A stretch of DNA of 64,000 nucleotides, taken from positions 15,471,925 to 15,535,924 of the forward strand of contig NC_059087.1 of assembly GCF_020497125.1 (NCBI RefSeq). The letters are read 5' to 3'. The notes under the pieces were generated by a model. It had not been told where the DNA came from and searched no databases. It saw only the letters and a list, made by a program, of their open reading frames with translations. The stretch's first letter is position 1. Every line of letters starts with the position of its first letter. This stretch comes from Mauremys mutica (taxonomy: Eukaryota; Chordata; Testudines; Geoemydidae). Positions 10,420-22,764 of the stretch are shown here, piece by piece. Made by a program: the position numbers and the translations under genes.

Positions 10420-12460
10420 TATTTTCAAAATTGGTTCCTAAAACATTTATACCTGATCTGGCACCAGCTATTGAATCACAGTGCTTCCAGCAAAGAAGAA
10501 TCTCAAGTTACTTTCTAGCTTCTTGAAGAGTTGGGCCATCCAGTACCCAGAAAGTTGTGCATTCTTTTTTATTGTACAGAAAGATCAATGAAGTTATGTT
10601 GTAAAGCACTAGTGGTTTTAGTTCTCTGCATGAGGGATTGTGAGCTTTTAATCATATTTTAAGCAAATGTTTCCATGATGTCTATTAATATACCCCAATT
10701 AGATCAGAAAGAATCGAGACCAGAAAAAATTGAGACTTTAAGCTCTTCTGAAAGCAGCCTTTTAAAAGACATATTGTGGTTCCAGATGTTTTGTGCAGCT
10801 ATTTATTTAGCTTGTAAACAAGCCACCAAAAACATTCTATGCAATGATGGGAGAACCACAATTACATTGTTGTGGGAATTTACAAAGAGCTCGGCATACT
10901 TTTATGATTTAGAGAAAAGAAAACTCATTCCTTCTGAGAGCTGATTTCCAGATTTATGTCTGTGCTAAGAAATGCTCTGGGAATCATTAAAACAGTGACA
11001 AAGAAAAGTGATTTTCTTTATTAAAAGGAGGTGGGGGTGGGGAAGGAAATAGGAGTCAAAAAAACCAGAAAGCTCCTTGCCTTCCTCTTTGACATGGCCA
11101 AATGCTTCTCAGCAATAATTGATCATTTTCTCTTTAATTTTTTATGTGAATTTAGTGATGGTGAAAAGTGCCAGGAGTGGCAGTCATACAGCCTGAAGCC
11201 CTCTGTTTATGATGTGACATAGGCAGTGCAATCCCCAGTACTTTGCCCCTGCCATATGCTGTCTGGAGGACCTTTCTCTTAAGAATGAGAGAGTAGTTCA
11301 GTCTCCATAGCTCCAGCTGTGATTCCTTTATGGTGTGGACACCCATCTGCTGGGAACTGGAATGAAACCGCCAAAGTCATTTCACTCGGGCCACTCAAAA
11401 GCCATCAGTTGGTAGTGCAGTCACTTTGAGCTGCTATTGACTCAGGCTGGATTCAAGCTGATTAGTCATAGGTGAAACATTCTGTATCTCATTATGAACC
11501 CCCTGAGCCATAGAGTCCCCAAGATAATCTTGTCTTGTTTTGTGATTTGTCATACAAGTTAACCATTTGAACCCAACTTAGGTTTAACACACACACCCCC
11601 CAAACACCAAAACTTCAGGCTTCAGTTCTGCAAAAGGTCACATAAGTCTCCAAATTAAATGTTTCAGGTCTTGTGTGGGCTTCTGCAGCACAAAAGTGTA
11701 TAAACCTTGCTAACTTCTTTAGCAGCCACTTCATTCACTCTAAGGAGAATGGGGTATGCTGTCTCGCAAACTCCGGTGCTCTGGAGTTAGGCTCCCAAGC
11801 AGAGGCCTAACCATAATTATGATGATATTATTTAGTGCCTGCATGTCATTTTTCATGTATCAGCTCATACCGGTGGACATCATTAGATATAGAAACCCCT
11901 TGCGCACATTAGGATCTTCTCAAACATCCAGTGTAGTTTATGAAATCTTCTGCAATGAGCTCATGTAATTAGAAAGGATTGATTTCAAAGGTTTATATGT
12001 TTATTTCTAACCCAAACTTTTCAGACATGTCATATCCACTTATTCTTATGGAAGATTAACAGTACTGCCTATTTAAACTTGTAAGAGCAGACTGCTTTTA
12101 AGGTAGACGAGAGCATAAAAAGGCAAGAAGTTTTTTTTTTTTTAAGGGATACATTGATTAAGCCACAGGGTGTGCAAAGTTAATATCCTTCAGATTTTCC
12201 AAAATATAACACAGCAGTGTGGAAATTTTTAGTGGGTAAAATTAGGTTTACAGAGGAATGGCTCCTGCAATCTTAACTGTGGATTCACTACCAATAATTT
12301 CTTGTGACCTGATCTAAAGCCTGTATAATTCTCTAAACTGGCATGTTGTTCTTAGTGGATCAAAACAATTAATTATGCTTGGCTTTCTCCAGCAACTCCC
12401 AAGATACGATCTAGTTTCCAGGCTTGTATAAGGACTTAGTAAATCAATGTGAAATGTATG
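10420..12460. other. No gene recognised
   Basis: About 2 kb without recognised repeats. The frames of 60-90 codons (for example 10675-10944, plus) show no signal peptide, domain or splice context I can recognise. Poly-T occurs near 12131-12143. Confidence 0.4.
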
Positions 12461-12461
12461 A

Positions 12462-12526
12462 TAGTTACTGTAATGGTAAATCATAGTGGCTGGGTCATTG
12501 CCCAGATTGGTCTAATACAGTAACTA
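12462..12526. repeat. Nested hairpin
   Basis: Perfect 11-bp arms 'tagttactgta' (12462-12472) and 'tacagtaacta' (12516-12526) enclose a second small inverted repeat, 'ctggg' and 'cccag', around 12490-12505. Confidence 0.55.
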
Positions 12527-13762
12527 TGGTGATTTGTATGGAGTTGTCAAGTGTGCTGTTGGATGTAGTGAAAATCTGTGCATTGTATTCAGGCCCAAAT
12601 AGGAATCATTCAGAAGATACACAGCAAAATAGGAAGCGAAGCAGCAAAAAATCTTCCCTGTGTGTTTTGGGAATATTCATATTGATCCCGAAATGATAAT
12701 CAAACTCAAATGCAAAACTGATATGAGTATGAAGCTGAATACAAAGGGGAAAGATGGGTTTTCATCCTGAAATACTTTGGTCTGTTGAGCCAGAACTTAC
12801 CTGTAGGAGATGTAGTGGAGACTGGGTGGTCAATGGAGGAACAATATTTGAAGAAAGAGGAGAAACTCCCATTGGGCATTTTTATTTATTTATTTATTTA
12901 TACTAATTTTTTGTGGTTTTAGGGAACATCAGAGATGCGTTGAACACTAGGTAGTTGTATGAAATATGACAAAATTATCTCGTCTCTGCTATCAGCATTA
13001 TGCTAAATTAGACTTTTGACCTTGTAGCTGATTTTTGGTGGGAAAGGGGAGAGCCCTTGAGAAGCTGCAGTACATACCGACAGAGAGCCTTCGACAAGAC
13101 ATGTAACCAGTCATCAGAAGATGCTGCATGATTATGGTGGTTATGGACAGATTTCTGAGGGAAAGGTTACTATGCAGGTTTCTCTGCCTGTTGAGTGCAA
13201 TAGAAAAGAAACCCCAGATACTCTTCTCTGTGCAGTAGCTCTGAACCATCATAAACCAACTCACAACATTGCTAAAGAGTTATAAACCTGGTAAAGATGG
13301 AACAACATTGAAAAATGATGAATCAATGGGTAGCTATTTAAGTCTATTCCCGGAAGATAGATAAAGAGTGCTAGATAATACTGCTTTGGGCACTGTGGAG
13401 ATTACCAAAACTTTTTGTAAACTTTACAAAATATAGGTTAGTTGTGGCATTGAGATAATTATCCCACCACTCTTTCACTGACCTGTAGCAAGGCATGAGT
13501 GCTTTAGGGGAAGTTTTCAGATTGGGTCTACTTTCCCTTTTAAATGTAACCTTTGGGAATGGAATAGGAAAGATCCTGGCCTTGGTTACTAGTCTGGTAT
13601 TGAAATGGTTACTTTTAAAGCAAGAGTGCCTGCTGGGATGGAGTGAGAAAGAGAATTTGAATATCATTCCAACAGCCTGAATTCCCCATCCCTGATGTTG
13701 ATGCATTCGCTTCTATTTATTTGTTTCCTACTGATTTCGGAAACTTTGTTCTTTAGATTCGA
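12527..13762. other. No gene recognised
   Basis: About 1.2 kb with chance frames on both strands at 13371-13706 that overlap and carry no recognisable domain. A short (TTTA)n run is the only repeat seen. Confidence 0.4.
12880..12902. repeat. (TTTA)n microsatellite
   Basis: About five tandem TTTA units. Confidence 0.85.
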
Positions 13763-13823
13763 TGTGTGAGCTGCACTACTGGGAAGTTTTATGGGGAAAA
13801 GTGTGGTGTAGACTAGGCCTTAA
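13763..13823. repeat. Foldback element end fragment
   Basis: 'Gtgtggtgtagactaggcctt' closely resembles the 'gtgtaga...ggcctta' right end of the foldback element at 33462-33740. Only this end is recognisable. Confidence 0.4.
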
Positions 13824-13829
13824 AGGGAA

Positions 13830-15535
13830 AAGAAAACACGACTGTATGTCCTGTCCACTTGGCACCATCACTACTAGTAGTAAAGCTTGTGATTTTCAGA
13901 CACATGGGCCAGTGAAGATCTAGAGCTGCTTTTTCTGAAGACTTAGAGGACTTTTAAAATAAACCATGGCTCAAGCCAAAATATAGTTTCCATCAGTGGC
14001 CAGGGTATGTCATGTACAGGATTACTGGACCTCTGTGGAAGGCTCATGCACTTGTCAAAAGAAAAGAGGGAAAAAGAGTCTATTTCTTCTATACTTTCTT
14101 CATACCACCCCTTTCTTCCATGTGCCTTCCGAAAGCTGTCATAAAAGGTATCCCAAGATGGTTGTTACTGAGCTCCCCTCCTGAGAGATGATTAAAGCCA
14201 GATGAGACAGAGCCCCGAAACACAGTCCCTTTGTTAGAGAAAACAAAGGCCTCGGTAATTGGATTCACATTGAGTGAGGCACTTAAAACAGCAAAGTAAC
14301 AAGAAAAATCTGCCGGGTTATGTCATAACTGCCAGGGTGGGTGTTGTGTTATTTTAAAAGAGCATGACCGTCTCATTTTTTACTAGCCTAGTCTGGTATA
14401 TTGAAGCGGGAGACTAAAAAAATATCCCCAATTGTAACATATATTTTACACAACCAACGGGGAGAGTTTGGGACATTGAGAACAATGGGATATGAAGCAG
14501 GTCACTGCATCTGCGAAACAGCTATAAACCAATACGCTATTTTTATCCGTTGGCCAATTTTGCAGTGTATGAAGGGTGGAATGTACCTTCCACGAGCCTT
14601 CAGTGAGGGCAAAAGTCAATCTCAGCATATCAGTCATTCTTAAACCTCATTTATTTGGCTCTTATATACACTCTTCGGCTTCCAATGCAGTCATTTTGTA
14701 TAGTGCAGCAGTAAGCGTGTGCAATTGGGAGCTAGTTATTACTGACCTGTGGTGTGTTTGGGGAAAAAATTAATAAATACCAACTTTAAAGGAAGACTTG
14801 TGATAAATTAAGATCTTGTCAAATTATTTGTCTCTACCTTGCAGATCTTATAAAGGTTTTGATCTGGGCATTAATAAATAGTCACTAGAGAACAGTTGGA
14901 TGTGCCAGGTTAGCAGGTCATGAGAAAGCAGGCAGAGTGTTGCCGTGCTAGTTATTGAGGTGTATTAGTAACATGTTACAGGGAGGATGTGAGGTTATTT
15001 TCAAGAACTGCTTTTCACTATGCTAAGATAGACAATTTTAGCTTTAATATACAAATAGGTACCAAGGAAAAGTATCCAGAGTAAAAATAAAAACAACACA
15101 AAAGAAAGTTTAAGAAACCCTTCTGCTCAGAAGATTCTAGATCCCATAAAAAATTATCCTTAACCAAGGGCAGGCAGAGCAATGAAAAAATATAGTCATC
15201 TTGTTCCATTGAAATTTGGCTGGCAGTCTTGCGCAAAAAAGCCAGAACCACACAGTCTAGCACCCGCAAAACTCTGCGCTTGGTATTTCAGATTAAAACA
15301 TTCATAGTCAACTCTTTCTTGTTACAAAGGTGTGACCCGCAGGAGTGTGAGTAAAAGTAGGGATTTTATTACCAAGTCCCAGTCATGTGACATGGGTGAG
15401 TCACCTACGGGTTAATGCACCTGTCACTGACTCAAATGCTGCGCTTCTCAGCTGAGTTTTTCAAAGCTGCCTATGGGAGTTAGTCACCCAATTTCCATTC
15501 ATTTTAACTGGGTACCCGGATCCCTTTGGCATGTT
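13830..15535. other. No gene recognised; candidate regulatory island
   Basis: About 1.7 kb. The part at 14190-14300 contains 'gaaaacaaagg' (SOX-type site) next to 'ggtaattggattcac' (homeodomain-type site) and reads as possible conserved non-coding DNA. The tail (15461-15530) has 'tttttcaaagctgcctatgg', resembling the short foldback element at 16554-16642. Confidence 0.35.
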
Positions 15536-15539
15536 TGCA

Positions 15540-16553
15540 GGAGCTCAACCCTCATAATTCACAATTCATTGACTGCAATAGGAAGGCATGGGGGCCTGAT
15601 TTGAATTTTGCTGACGTGGTTTTAACTCTACAGACTTTGATCAAAGACACCGTGCTCCCAGGGTTGATTCCTACAATCTCAGACCGTCGCAGCTGTAGTG
15701 TAATTGGGCCCCACACAACGTGGTCACGGGAGTGCCGAGGCAGAGCAAACTCTCTCGGATACTTGGCATCAGGTGTACCATGAGTTTCAGAGACAAGTGC
15801 TGCAAGCTGGTGCTTCTAGGCGGCTAATTCTGCTGGGCTCCCTTCATTTATGGCTGCATTGGCGATCCTTTCACATTGTCCTCCTGTCATCCAGATGTAG
15901 TGGTTATCCCCTGCCCCTATGCCACTGTGGGCGACAATTAGGCTATAACCCCATCCAGCCATTTCTCCTTATCTTTGCTTTGCACCTGCTCCTTTGTGCT
16001 CAGCAGCCTGCTCAGCCCTTTCACTTTGTCCTGGCTTGCAGTCATGCCAGATTGATTGACCCTTCCCCCAGGCTCAAACCCTATGCCTGGGTCATGCTGG
16101 CTGAACGATAGCTTATTTCATGTGACTGCCCTATTAAGAGACTGGGAGGGCTGCTGCTTTTATGCTTCTGAGCTTCACCTTCAGGTTCCCTCTCTGTTCC
16201 GCTCCTTGACTGCAGGACCCCCCACCTCAGTCCTTGCTGCTACCACACAGGCTCTGTTCAAACCTGTGTTCTGCTTCTGCAGTTTCTGCCAGCGCAGCTG
16301 CAACCTGCTCCCGTGCTGGGCTCTCTGGTTCTCACCCAGTCTCCTTATCAGAGCTCCCAGTATGCCTCCTGCTTGAACCCCAGGGAGAATTCCCTTCTTG
16401 GGACTCAGCTTATGAAAGAGTTTCCATCCCCTTCCTCTGTTAGGAGAGAGGATTTGGGTCTGCTCTCCCCGCTCCTGCTGATCTGTGATCCTCTGGGATG
16501 GGGGAGAAGAGTAGTGAATCCACTGCTCAGCACTGATTTGTCACAATATTTTA
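15540..16553. other. C/T-rich region with several overlapping open frames
   Basis: This kilobase is richer in C and T than its neighbours, and plus-strand frames stay open in different phases (135 codons at 15704-16111, 106 at 16056-16376, 129 at 16313-16702). Openness in several phases points to composition, not to selection on one frame. No protein family, signal peptide or splice pattern is recognisable. A decayed retroviral LTR or leader is possible but unproven. Confidence 0.35.
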
Positions 16554-16642
16554 GGCTGGGATTTTCAAAGGAGCCTAAGGGAGCGAAGTGTCCAAATCTC
16601 ACTGATTTAGGACCTTCTTTGACTCCTTTGAAAATTGCAGGT
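16554..16642. mobile_element. Short foldback element (TTTTCAAAGGAG type)
   Basis: The left end 'ggattttcaaaggagcc' and right end 'ctcctttgaaaattgc' are inverted copies about 50 bases apart. It matches the design of many short turtle foldback elements. No target duplication identified. Confidence 0.65.
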
Positions 16643-16649
16643 CTAGTGT

Positions 16650-17535
16650 CTTCAAAGAGCTACAAACCCAATAAAGTCATTAAATGTGAACTAAAAAAAT
16701 AAACTTATAGATTCTACTGGGGGTGGGCAATGAAGCTGCTGTGTTCCAATGGTATATAAAATGCTTTCCATTCTGCTCACATAATGCTACACCTTTGTAC
16801 TGTGCCCAGGTGCATCACGCCGGCTCACACCTCGTTGAGTTGTGTGCTGCTGCAAGTATGATTCTGAGCTCTTACAGCTAATCTTTTCATCAGGTAAATA
16901 TGGTACATGTTAAACCTAATCTATGATTTGATTTGGTAGTTACTCAAAAGTGGTTGGGAATCGCTGTTGTAATCCATTTCTCCAAAGGTTGCTACTGACT
17001 AGATTTTGTAAAATCATCCAAATGGGGAACAGCCAGGTTCCAGGGGAGAGCAAATGGTGTGGTCGAATCCCATCTCAGAGATGGAGGGATAAAAGGATAG
17101 ATGAAACTACTGTAGCCTTTGGGCAATCTGCATAATCTAGGGTCCCACAATTTAGATGTATTATGTCAAGTATGCCCACAGAATGTTAAAAGCTTTAGAA
17201 GCCCTCATGAATTTCCATACCACGTCCTTTTAGAAATATCAGTAGCCGTGTAATAATTAGTACAGCATCTAGTGCTGTTACGGCGAGAGAACAGGATAGA
17301 AGAGAAAGAAGCAAGCCTTTTCGACTGCAAACGCATTCCACATTTGTTTCCAGTCTGGCTTCATGCTCACAGAAACCTGAGCCGCCCGTAATGCACCAGA
17401 TGTGTAGAAAGAGCATCCGTTCCTCTCGTTATCATAGGCAGCCACACTTACAACAACAGTGACTTGTGCTTTGATTGCTTGTCTAAAACTAAAATTCAAT
17501 TATGCAGTGCAGGCAGGCTTTGCTGTGACACAGAG

Positions 17536-17571
<36 letters not shown>

Positions 17572-17870
17572 ACTTTTTGTGTTGATAAATAATTCATAAG
17601 GCAGTTAGCTCTTTGAGTCTGACAACACAAGAATATATTAATACAGTAGACTCAGCTAAAGGTCAGCCCTGAACAGTGAAGCATCTGAGCCATCTTTTAT
17701 TCATTTTCTGACACAGACTCATTAATTATTACCGCATTTGAAGGTCTGCACGGGAAAAACGCTAATGAGAAAAAGGATATTGGGCTTGATATCTGACACT
17801 CACTCTTTGAAATGACTTTAGAAAAAAAAATCAGAACAATACAGAACAGGCCAAGACAGACCCAAAAAAA
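16650..17870. other. No gene recognised
   Basis: About 1.2 kb. Two overlapping minus-strand frames (17195-17499) fall in a slightly CpG-richer patch but show no recognisable protein features. Confidence 0.4.
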
Positions 17871-17874
17871 AAAA

Positions 17875-17894
17875 TGTGTGTGTGCGCGCGCGCG
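17875..17894. repeat. (TG)n(CG)n alternating purine-pyrimidine tract
   Basis: Five TG units run straight into CG units, giving 20 bp of perfect alternation after an A-run. This is a textbook Z-DNA-prone composition. Confidence 0.8.
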
Positions 17895-18372
17895 GGGGCA
17901 ATGGAGGAGTGGAAGAAATCACTTGAACTGAACCAGATGCTGTTTGGGTGACTCGTAGATGAGTGGAGCTGGATGATGATTCTGGAAAAGTGTTTGCTAC
18001 TGGAGTGGATTAATTCTTTTAAAAAATGCCACTCTTTTGAGTAAGATCGTAGTAACTTTGCATCTTGTTTATGTTGACTTTGAGTTTGTCTTCATCATTT
18101 TTCCTCTTGCTGACCCATTTACTTTTGCATGCTCAGAGTATAGGTTAGACTGATTACAGATGGCTGTAAATGGGGACAGGTATGGTTTTGTGTTGCTGTC
18201 TGCTGCTTTATCAGACAGATTAAATTCCTTGCAAAAACCACTTTCATCCACTCATCCATGCAGCCATCTATCCTAGAAGAAAGCTCACTGCTTGCTTACG
18301 TTTTCACTGAAAGGTGTGAAGAAAACGTTGTTTATTCGCTGTGCAAATGAGACATCCCTGTTGCTTTTAGTT

Positions 18373-18375
<3 letters not shown>
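17895..18375. other. No gene recognised
   Basis: About 480 bp without recognised features. A 60-codon minus frame at 18069-18251 has no family resemblance. Confidence 0.4.

Positions 18376-18415
<40 letters not shown>
18376..18415. repeat. (AC)n microsatellite, about 20 units
   Basis: An uninterrupted 40-bp AC run, probably length-polymorphic. Confidence 0.97.
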
Positions 18416-18417
<2 letters not shown>

Positions 18418-18418
18418 A

Positions 18419-18495
18419 GCTGTAAATTGAAGTATGGACTTCCATGGAAGTCAGTGGAGCTATGGGAATTTACACAACTGAGACTCTGGCCCAAC
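18419..18495. repeat. Short foldback element
   Basis: Outer arms 'tgtaaatt' (18421-18428) and 'aatttaca' (18467-18474) enclose the perfect 14-bp palindrome 'acttccatggaagt' (18438-18451). It ends with 'ctggccc', as in other small turtle foldback elements. Confidence 0.6.
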
Positions 18496-18499
18496 AGGT

Positions 18500-19538
18500 A
18501 CTCTCGGTTACAGATACACATTTAGGTCCTGATTTTCAGAAGTTCTGAGCAGCCACCGCGACAGGTGATTCTCAGCACTTTTAAATATCAAGCCACTTCG
18601 GCGTAAGCCTACAAATATATGCTCCAGTGTGTATTGCCTACTCCAGAATTCACTGGAATTATTCAGGGTGCTCTGTCATATGTTTGCAAGATTGGATCCA
18701 TATTTTTAAACATGTACACACAAGTATGTTTTTGGATTTTTTTTCCTAATAAAGGCTACCCATTTTAAGTGCATATACTCATGTCTGTGGGAAGCTGATC
18801 TCAGGTTTATCCGATAAATTGAGGTAAATAGAAATCTGGCTGTGCCAGGGTACACCCCCCCTCCCCCAAAAGAAAAATGATTTTGTGTTTCAGTAAATCT
18901 TGCTTGGAAAAATACATAAATGTAATAATTTTTGGCAACTGAGATTAGAATTAGACTTTTAAAATGTTACTTTGTGGAAATAAAGTTACAGACATAGATG
19001 TTTCCCTTGTTGATGTAAAAAAACCCCTAACATTAAATAAGTAATGTTATTTGTTTGACCTAAACTCTCAAGAGAAAAGAAGTTCTGAGTGAAATTTCAA
19101 GCTCTGCCCTTAACTGTCATCCTGTGATGTCTTGGTACTATCTTTGTCAGAGCTGAGATGACCCACTCTTTGAAGATCTGTCCACAGTTGAGGCACAAGA
19201 GGAAAATTTTTAAGCCAGAGTGAATGTTGTACAGTTGAGTTATAAACTACCTGATGTGCTAACATAACTTCCAATATAGTACCCCTTCCTCCCCTTCTCA
19301 TGGGAACTGCTAAAACAAAAATATAAGATAATCTCTCCTTTTATCAGAACTCTGCTAACTAAGCCTCCATTTCTTAAACAAGCAAATGATGATTCAGAGC
19401 TGTGAAAATATTAGCATGTAATGTAACATCTCTGGAAATGTAGTTTTTGCTACAGCTGTGTATAAATTTGTTTAATGGGTCTCTAACTCACCATCAGACT
19501 CATAAAGGCAGCCACTGTACAGGCTATTAGGCTGCAGT

Positions 19539-19587
<49 letters not shown>

Positions 19588-20016
19588 GCCTAAACACTCA
19601 TAAAAAGTGAATTAGCTGAGTAAACAAGAATGGAATTTTCATGATATGCTGTCCCAGTTATTGCACATAATTAATCAAGCTTTTATTATAATTCTTCTTT
19701 CTGGTGACTGCATCAGGTTGGTGGGGGAGGCGTGAATACGAATCTCAACACACATTGAAAAAGCACCCTGAATTTACCTCATTAATCTAATGGCTTCTCT
19801 AAGGCCCTAATCCTGCATATTGTTCCATATGGGCAGATCCTAGAACCCTCACCGAACCCTGTCGCCTTCTGTGGGGTTCCCAATAAGAATAGGGATCCAA
19901 ACGCATGGATGACTTTCATGGTTGGGGCTTAAGGCTGAGTCACTATGAGGCAGGACATGCTCATGGGGAAGGGATTATTTTTTTATCCCTTCCCTCCTTT
20001 TCCATTTCCGCATGTC
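18500..20016. other. No gene recognised; includes homeodomain-site-rich island
   Basis: About 1.5 kb without a coding frame. Within 19480-19700, three TAATTR-type sites lie in under 30 bp (19541-19569), with another 'ataattaatcaag' near 19669. This is a plausible enhancer. Confidence 0.4.
19480..19700. promoter_or_regulatory. Candidate enhancer with clustered TAATTA-type sites
   Basis: 'Cttaattgctcgttaattgg' followed at once by 'gtaattagtg' puts three homeodomain-type sites within one helical cluster. 'Tttgttttgctttaaag' and a further 'ataattaatcaag' follow. Homeodomain cores are common in AT-rich DNA, so clustering is the only argument, and function is inferred. Confidence 0.25.
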
Positions 20017-20198
20017 CACCTCTACCTCGATATAACGCTGTCCTCAGGAGCCAAAAAATCTTACCATGTTATAGGTGAAACCGTGTTATAGCGAACTTGC
20101 TTTGATCTGCCGGAGTGCGCAGCCCCGTCGCCCCCCAGAGAGCTGCTTTACCGCTTTACAAATTATATCCGAATTTGTGTTATATCAGGGTAGCGGTG
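20017..20198. mobile_element. TcMar/Tigger-like foldback MITE
   Basis: The left end 'cacctctacctcgatataac' mirrors the right end, whose reverse complement begins 'caccgctaccctgatataac'. Internal 'ttatagcgaacttgctttg' and 'gctgctttaccgctttac' agree with a reptilian mariner-type element I recall. A TA follows the right end at 20199-20200, as expected for TA target duplication, but the left TA is not preserved. Confidence 0.75.
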
Positions 20199-20200
20199 TA

Positions 20201-22021
20201 TTGATTTTAGTTCCACAGCATAGAGTAGTCTACCGAAACCCCCAGCAGCATGGTATACAGTGAAAACAAGTTTATTTTACCAGGGTCTGCATTAACATGG
20301 AAACACACAGGACCTCTGTGGTCTTTGGAGAAGAGACAGCCCTGCAGATGGATGTGCTAATCAGAGACAATTTGTCCTAACTTTTTTTTTTTTTAAAGGA
20401 GGTTAGTAATAATTAATACTGGTACAGAAAAAATTAGATTTAAAGCCTGCTTGTATCCAATACTTATTGGCTTACTTCACACACACCCACGTCGGGTCAT
20501 ACACCCCTGCCAGTGTTGCTTTTGTTCTTTGAATGTCGCAAGCCGTTGCCTGCACTACTCAAAAACACCAACATCCTTAATTGGGCATTGAGGCCTTATC
20601 TCTGAAGAGTGGTCGTAACAATATTCTGTAGGTGCTTCATTGTGCTCTTCCTTGCAGTGCTGGATTTTATGGTTTAATGGTGTCATAATTGGATCCGAGA
20701 CCCTCTGAGCAGTAGAGGAAGGGGAACAGGAGGATAAGCATTTATTTTTATTCTTCTTGCTTTAGGGGTTGGATTTAAAAAGGAACATCAGTGGTCTGTG
20801 GAATATTGCTCGTGTATTATATATAAGGCCACATCCTACTCACATTTTCACTGGGGAAGTCAGTGGAGTTAACTCTGGATTTATACTAGTGAAGTGAGAA
20901 TTCATTCCAAAGTCAATGTTGTCCCAAACTGAAGTCAGTAACATATTTGCCTGAGGAAAGCTTGAGTAAGAACTTTAGAGGTTGGCCCATAATAAAGTAC
21001 AAAACACAGTAAGGTGAAATCTAATAATTTTTATATTTGGCATTTGTGGTCAGATGTTGATATGGTAAATAAAACTACCATAACATTAGACATCTTTCAT
21101 TGCAATGCAATTGAGGTTTTACAAAGAATGGTACTGAACCACAAAGACATTTTCTTAGCGAGCTGATAAAGGAAACATCTGTAAAGTTTGACACATACAA
21201 GAACTTTGAATTGGAAATATTTGATCTGTTTGAGATACATGAAGCTAAACTACCTCTTTCATGTTACCCTGTACATACACATCCTTCAGATTCCACCCGA
21301 AGTGTTGCTCTACATATGACTTCTATGATGATCCACTTTTTTGGCTGCTCTGTCTCTTTAACATCATCAGATAACCAATGTCTGTGAGTGAACAAGCCAT
21401 TCAGTTCCCTGTGTCACACGCCTTTGATGGACAGCCTTCTGGGGATAGATTTTCCTATAGACATTTTTCTGTGGGTGTGTTGGCATTTAAAATATAGCAG
21501 CCAACAGCGTGGCTCAGTATGCAACAAGCAATCCAAATAGAGGCTGCTGTTCTTTGCTATATTGGTGTATGGTACCCAGAACTAGCAGTTAGGTAGGGAA
21601 GTAGAATTGGAGCAACCGCATATTTCTAGATTTTAAAATATTGGTCCAATGTGGAACAACGTACATCCTTATGGTTGAAGCAAAAGCAGCAGCTGAAATT
21701 GATCTGCTGAAATGACTGGCTGGAAAACCTTGAGTTGCCATGCATCTTACTAACCTTGGGTTTCTTCAAACCAAGACATTCAATCAAAAACAAAAACCCA
21801 ACCTGAAGCAGAGCTTTCACCCCAGAAAGGGAGATGCACCAGAGACTCCTAAAAGTTCACTAGAAACTTGACTGTTGCTATTGATTTAATGTGGAAGTTG
21901 ATCTGACACTATGTGATGGGTGACCAACTATAAAACCTAAGACAATTTTTTTGAGGGCCCTGCAGAGAGAGAGAGAAGAATAGAACATGAGAAAATGAAA
22001 CAAAATGAATTTGAGGGAAAA
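20201..22021. other. No gene recognised
   Basis: About 1.8 kb. A poly-T run lies near 20382-20393. The segment 20830-20900, with 'gggaagtcagtggagtt', resembles the centre of the small foldback elements. No protein-coding signal. Confidence 0.4.
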
Positions 22022-22043
22022 TACACACACATACACACACACC
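22022..22043. repeat. Interrupted (AC)n tract
   Basis: AC units with one ATAC interruption. Confidence 0.8.
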
Positions 22044-22710
22044 CCTCTTTAAAGAAGATAAGTTAAAATGCTTGATATCCCTTGGTTTCAATGCTGCCAA
22101 CTTTTGTTACATACTCTGCAAAATTATCTCCGATGTGCTGACTTTATATACCTCAGTCACAATTCTTGTTTTTTTTCATGTGATCTTGTACCCTTAACTT
22201 TTCTTGAACAGCATTACATGTAAGTTTTGGAGAAGTGAAGAAAAATATTGTGAAATTTTTACTATTCTTATACTTCTAGGGTTTCTTCCCCCTTGCAGAC
22301 ATTTTTCCAGTCAGCAATGAAATATTGGCTTCTCAGAAACTGACTGGAACTTTTAAAATTGGCTGAAGATATAAATGCCTGGGATTAACAAGTTTCAGCT
22401 TTTTTTATGAACATATTTTAAGCTGTGTGAGAAATATATCTTTCTACCAAATAATAATTTATCATCCATTAACATTCAGGCTGCATTATTTGGCACACGC
22501 TACAGAAAATAGATGGCAGGTTTCCTGTTAAGGTAACCACAGCCTGCCTCTGTGTCTCCCCTGCTCCGCAAGTGAAAAACACACATCCACGCTTATCCAG
22601 AATGCGGTGTGAATTTTTAAAGCGGACTGTTGCAGAAGTGAAGCAAACTTGATTTATTGTTTCACGGTCACATCAGTTCTGCTCATTTTTTTGAAGACTT
22701 GACTTGCGTG

Positions 22711-22712
<2 letters not shown>
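22044..22712. other. No gene recognised
   Basis: About 670 bp, AT-rich, with no recognisable repeat or frame. Confidence 0.4.

Positions 22713-22760
<48 letters not shown>
22713..22760. repeat. (CA)n microsatellite, about 24 units
   Basis: An uninterrupted 48-bp run, the longest simple repeat in the window. Confidence 0.97.

Positions 22761-22764
<4 letters not shown>

Noticed and set aside
15704..16111. 135-codon plus-strand frame
   Set aside because: Neighbouring frames are open in other phases too, which points to base composition.
17195..17499. Minus-strand exon pair
   Set aside because: Two overlapping frames in different phases with no domain or clear splice sites.
22713..22760. CRISPR-like or satellite array
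   Set aside because: It is a plain CA dinucleotide repeat with no spacers.
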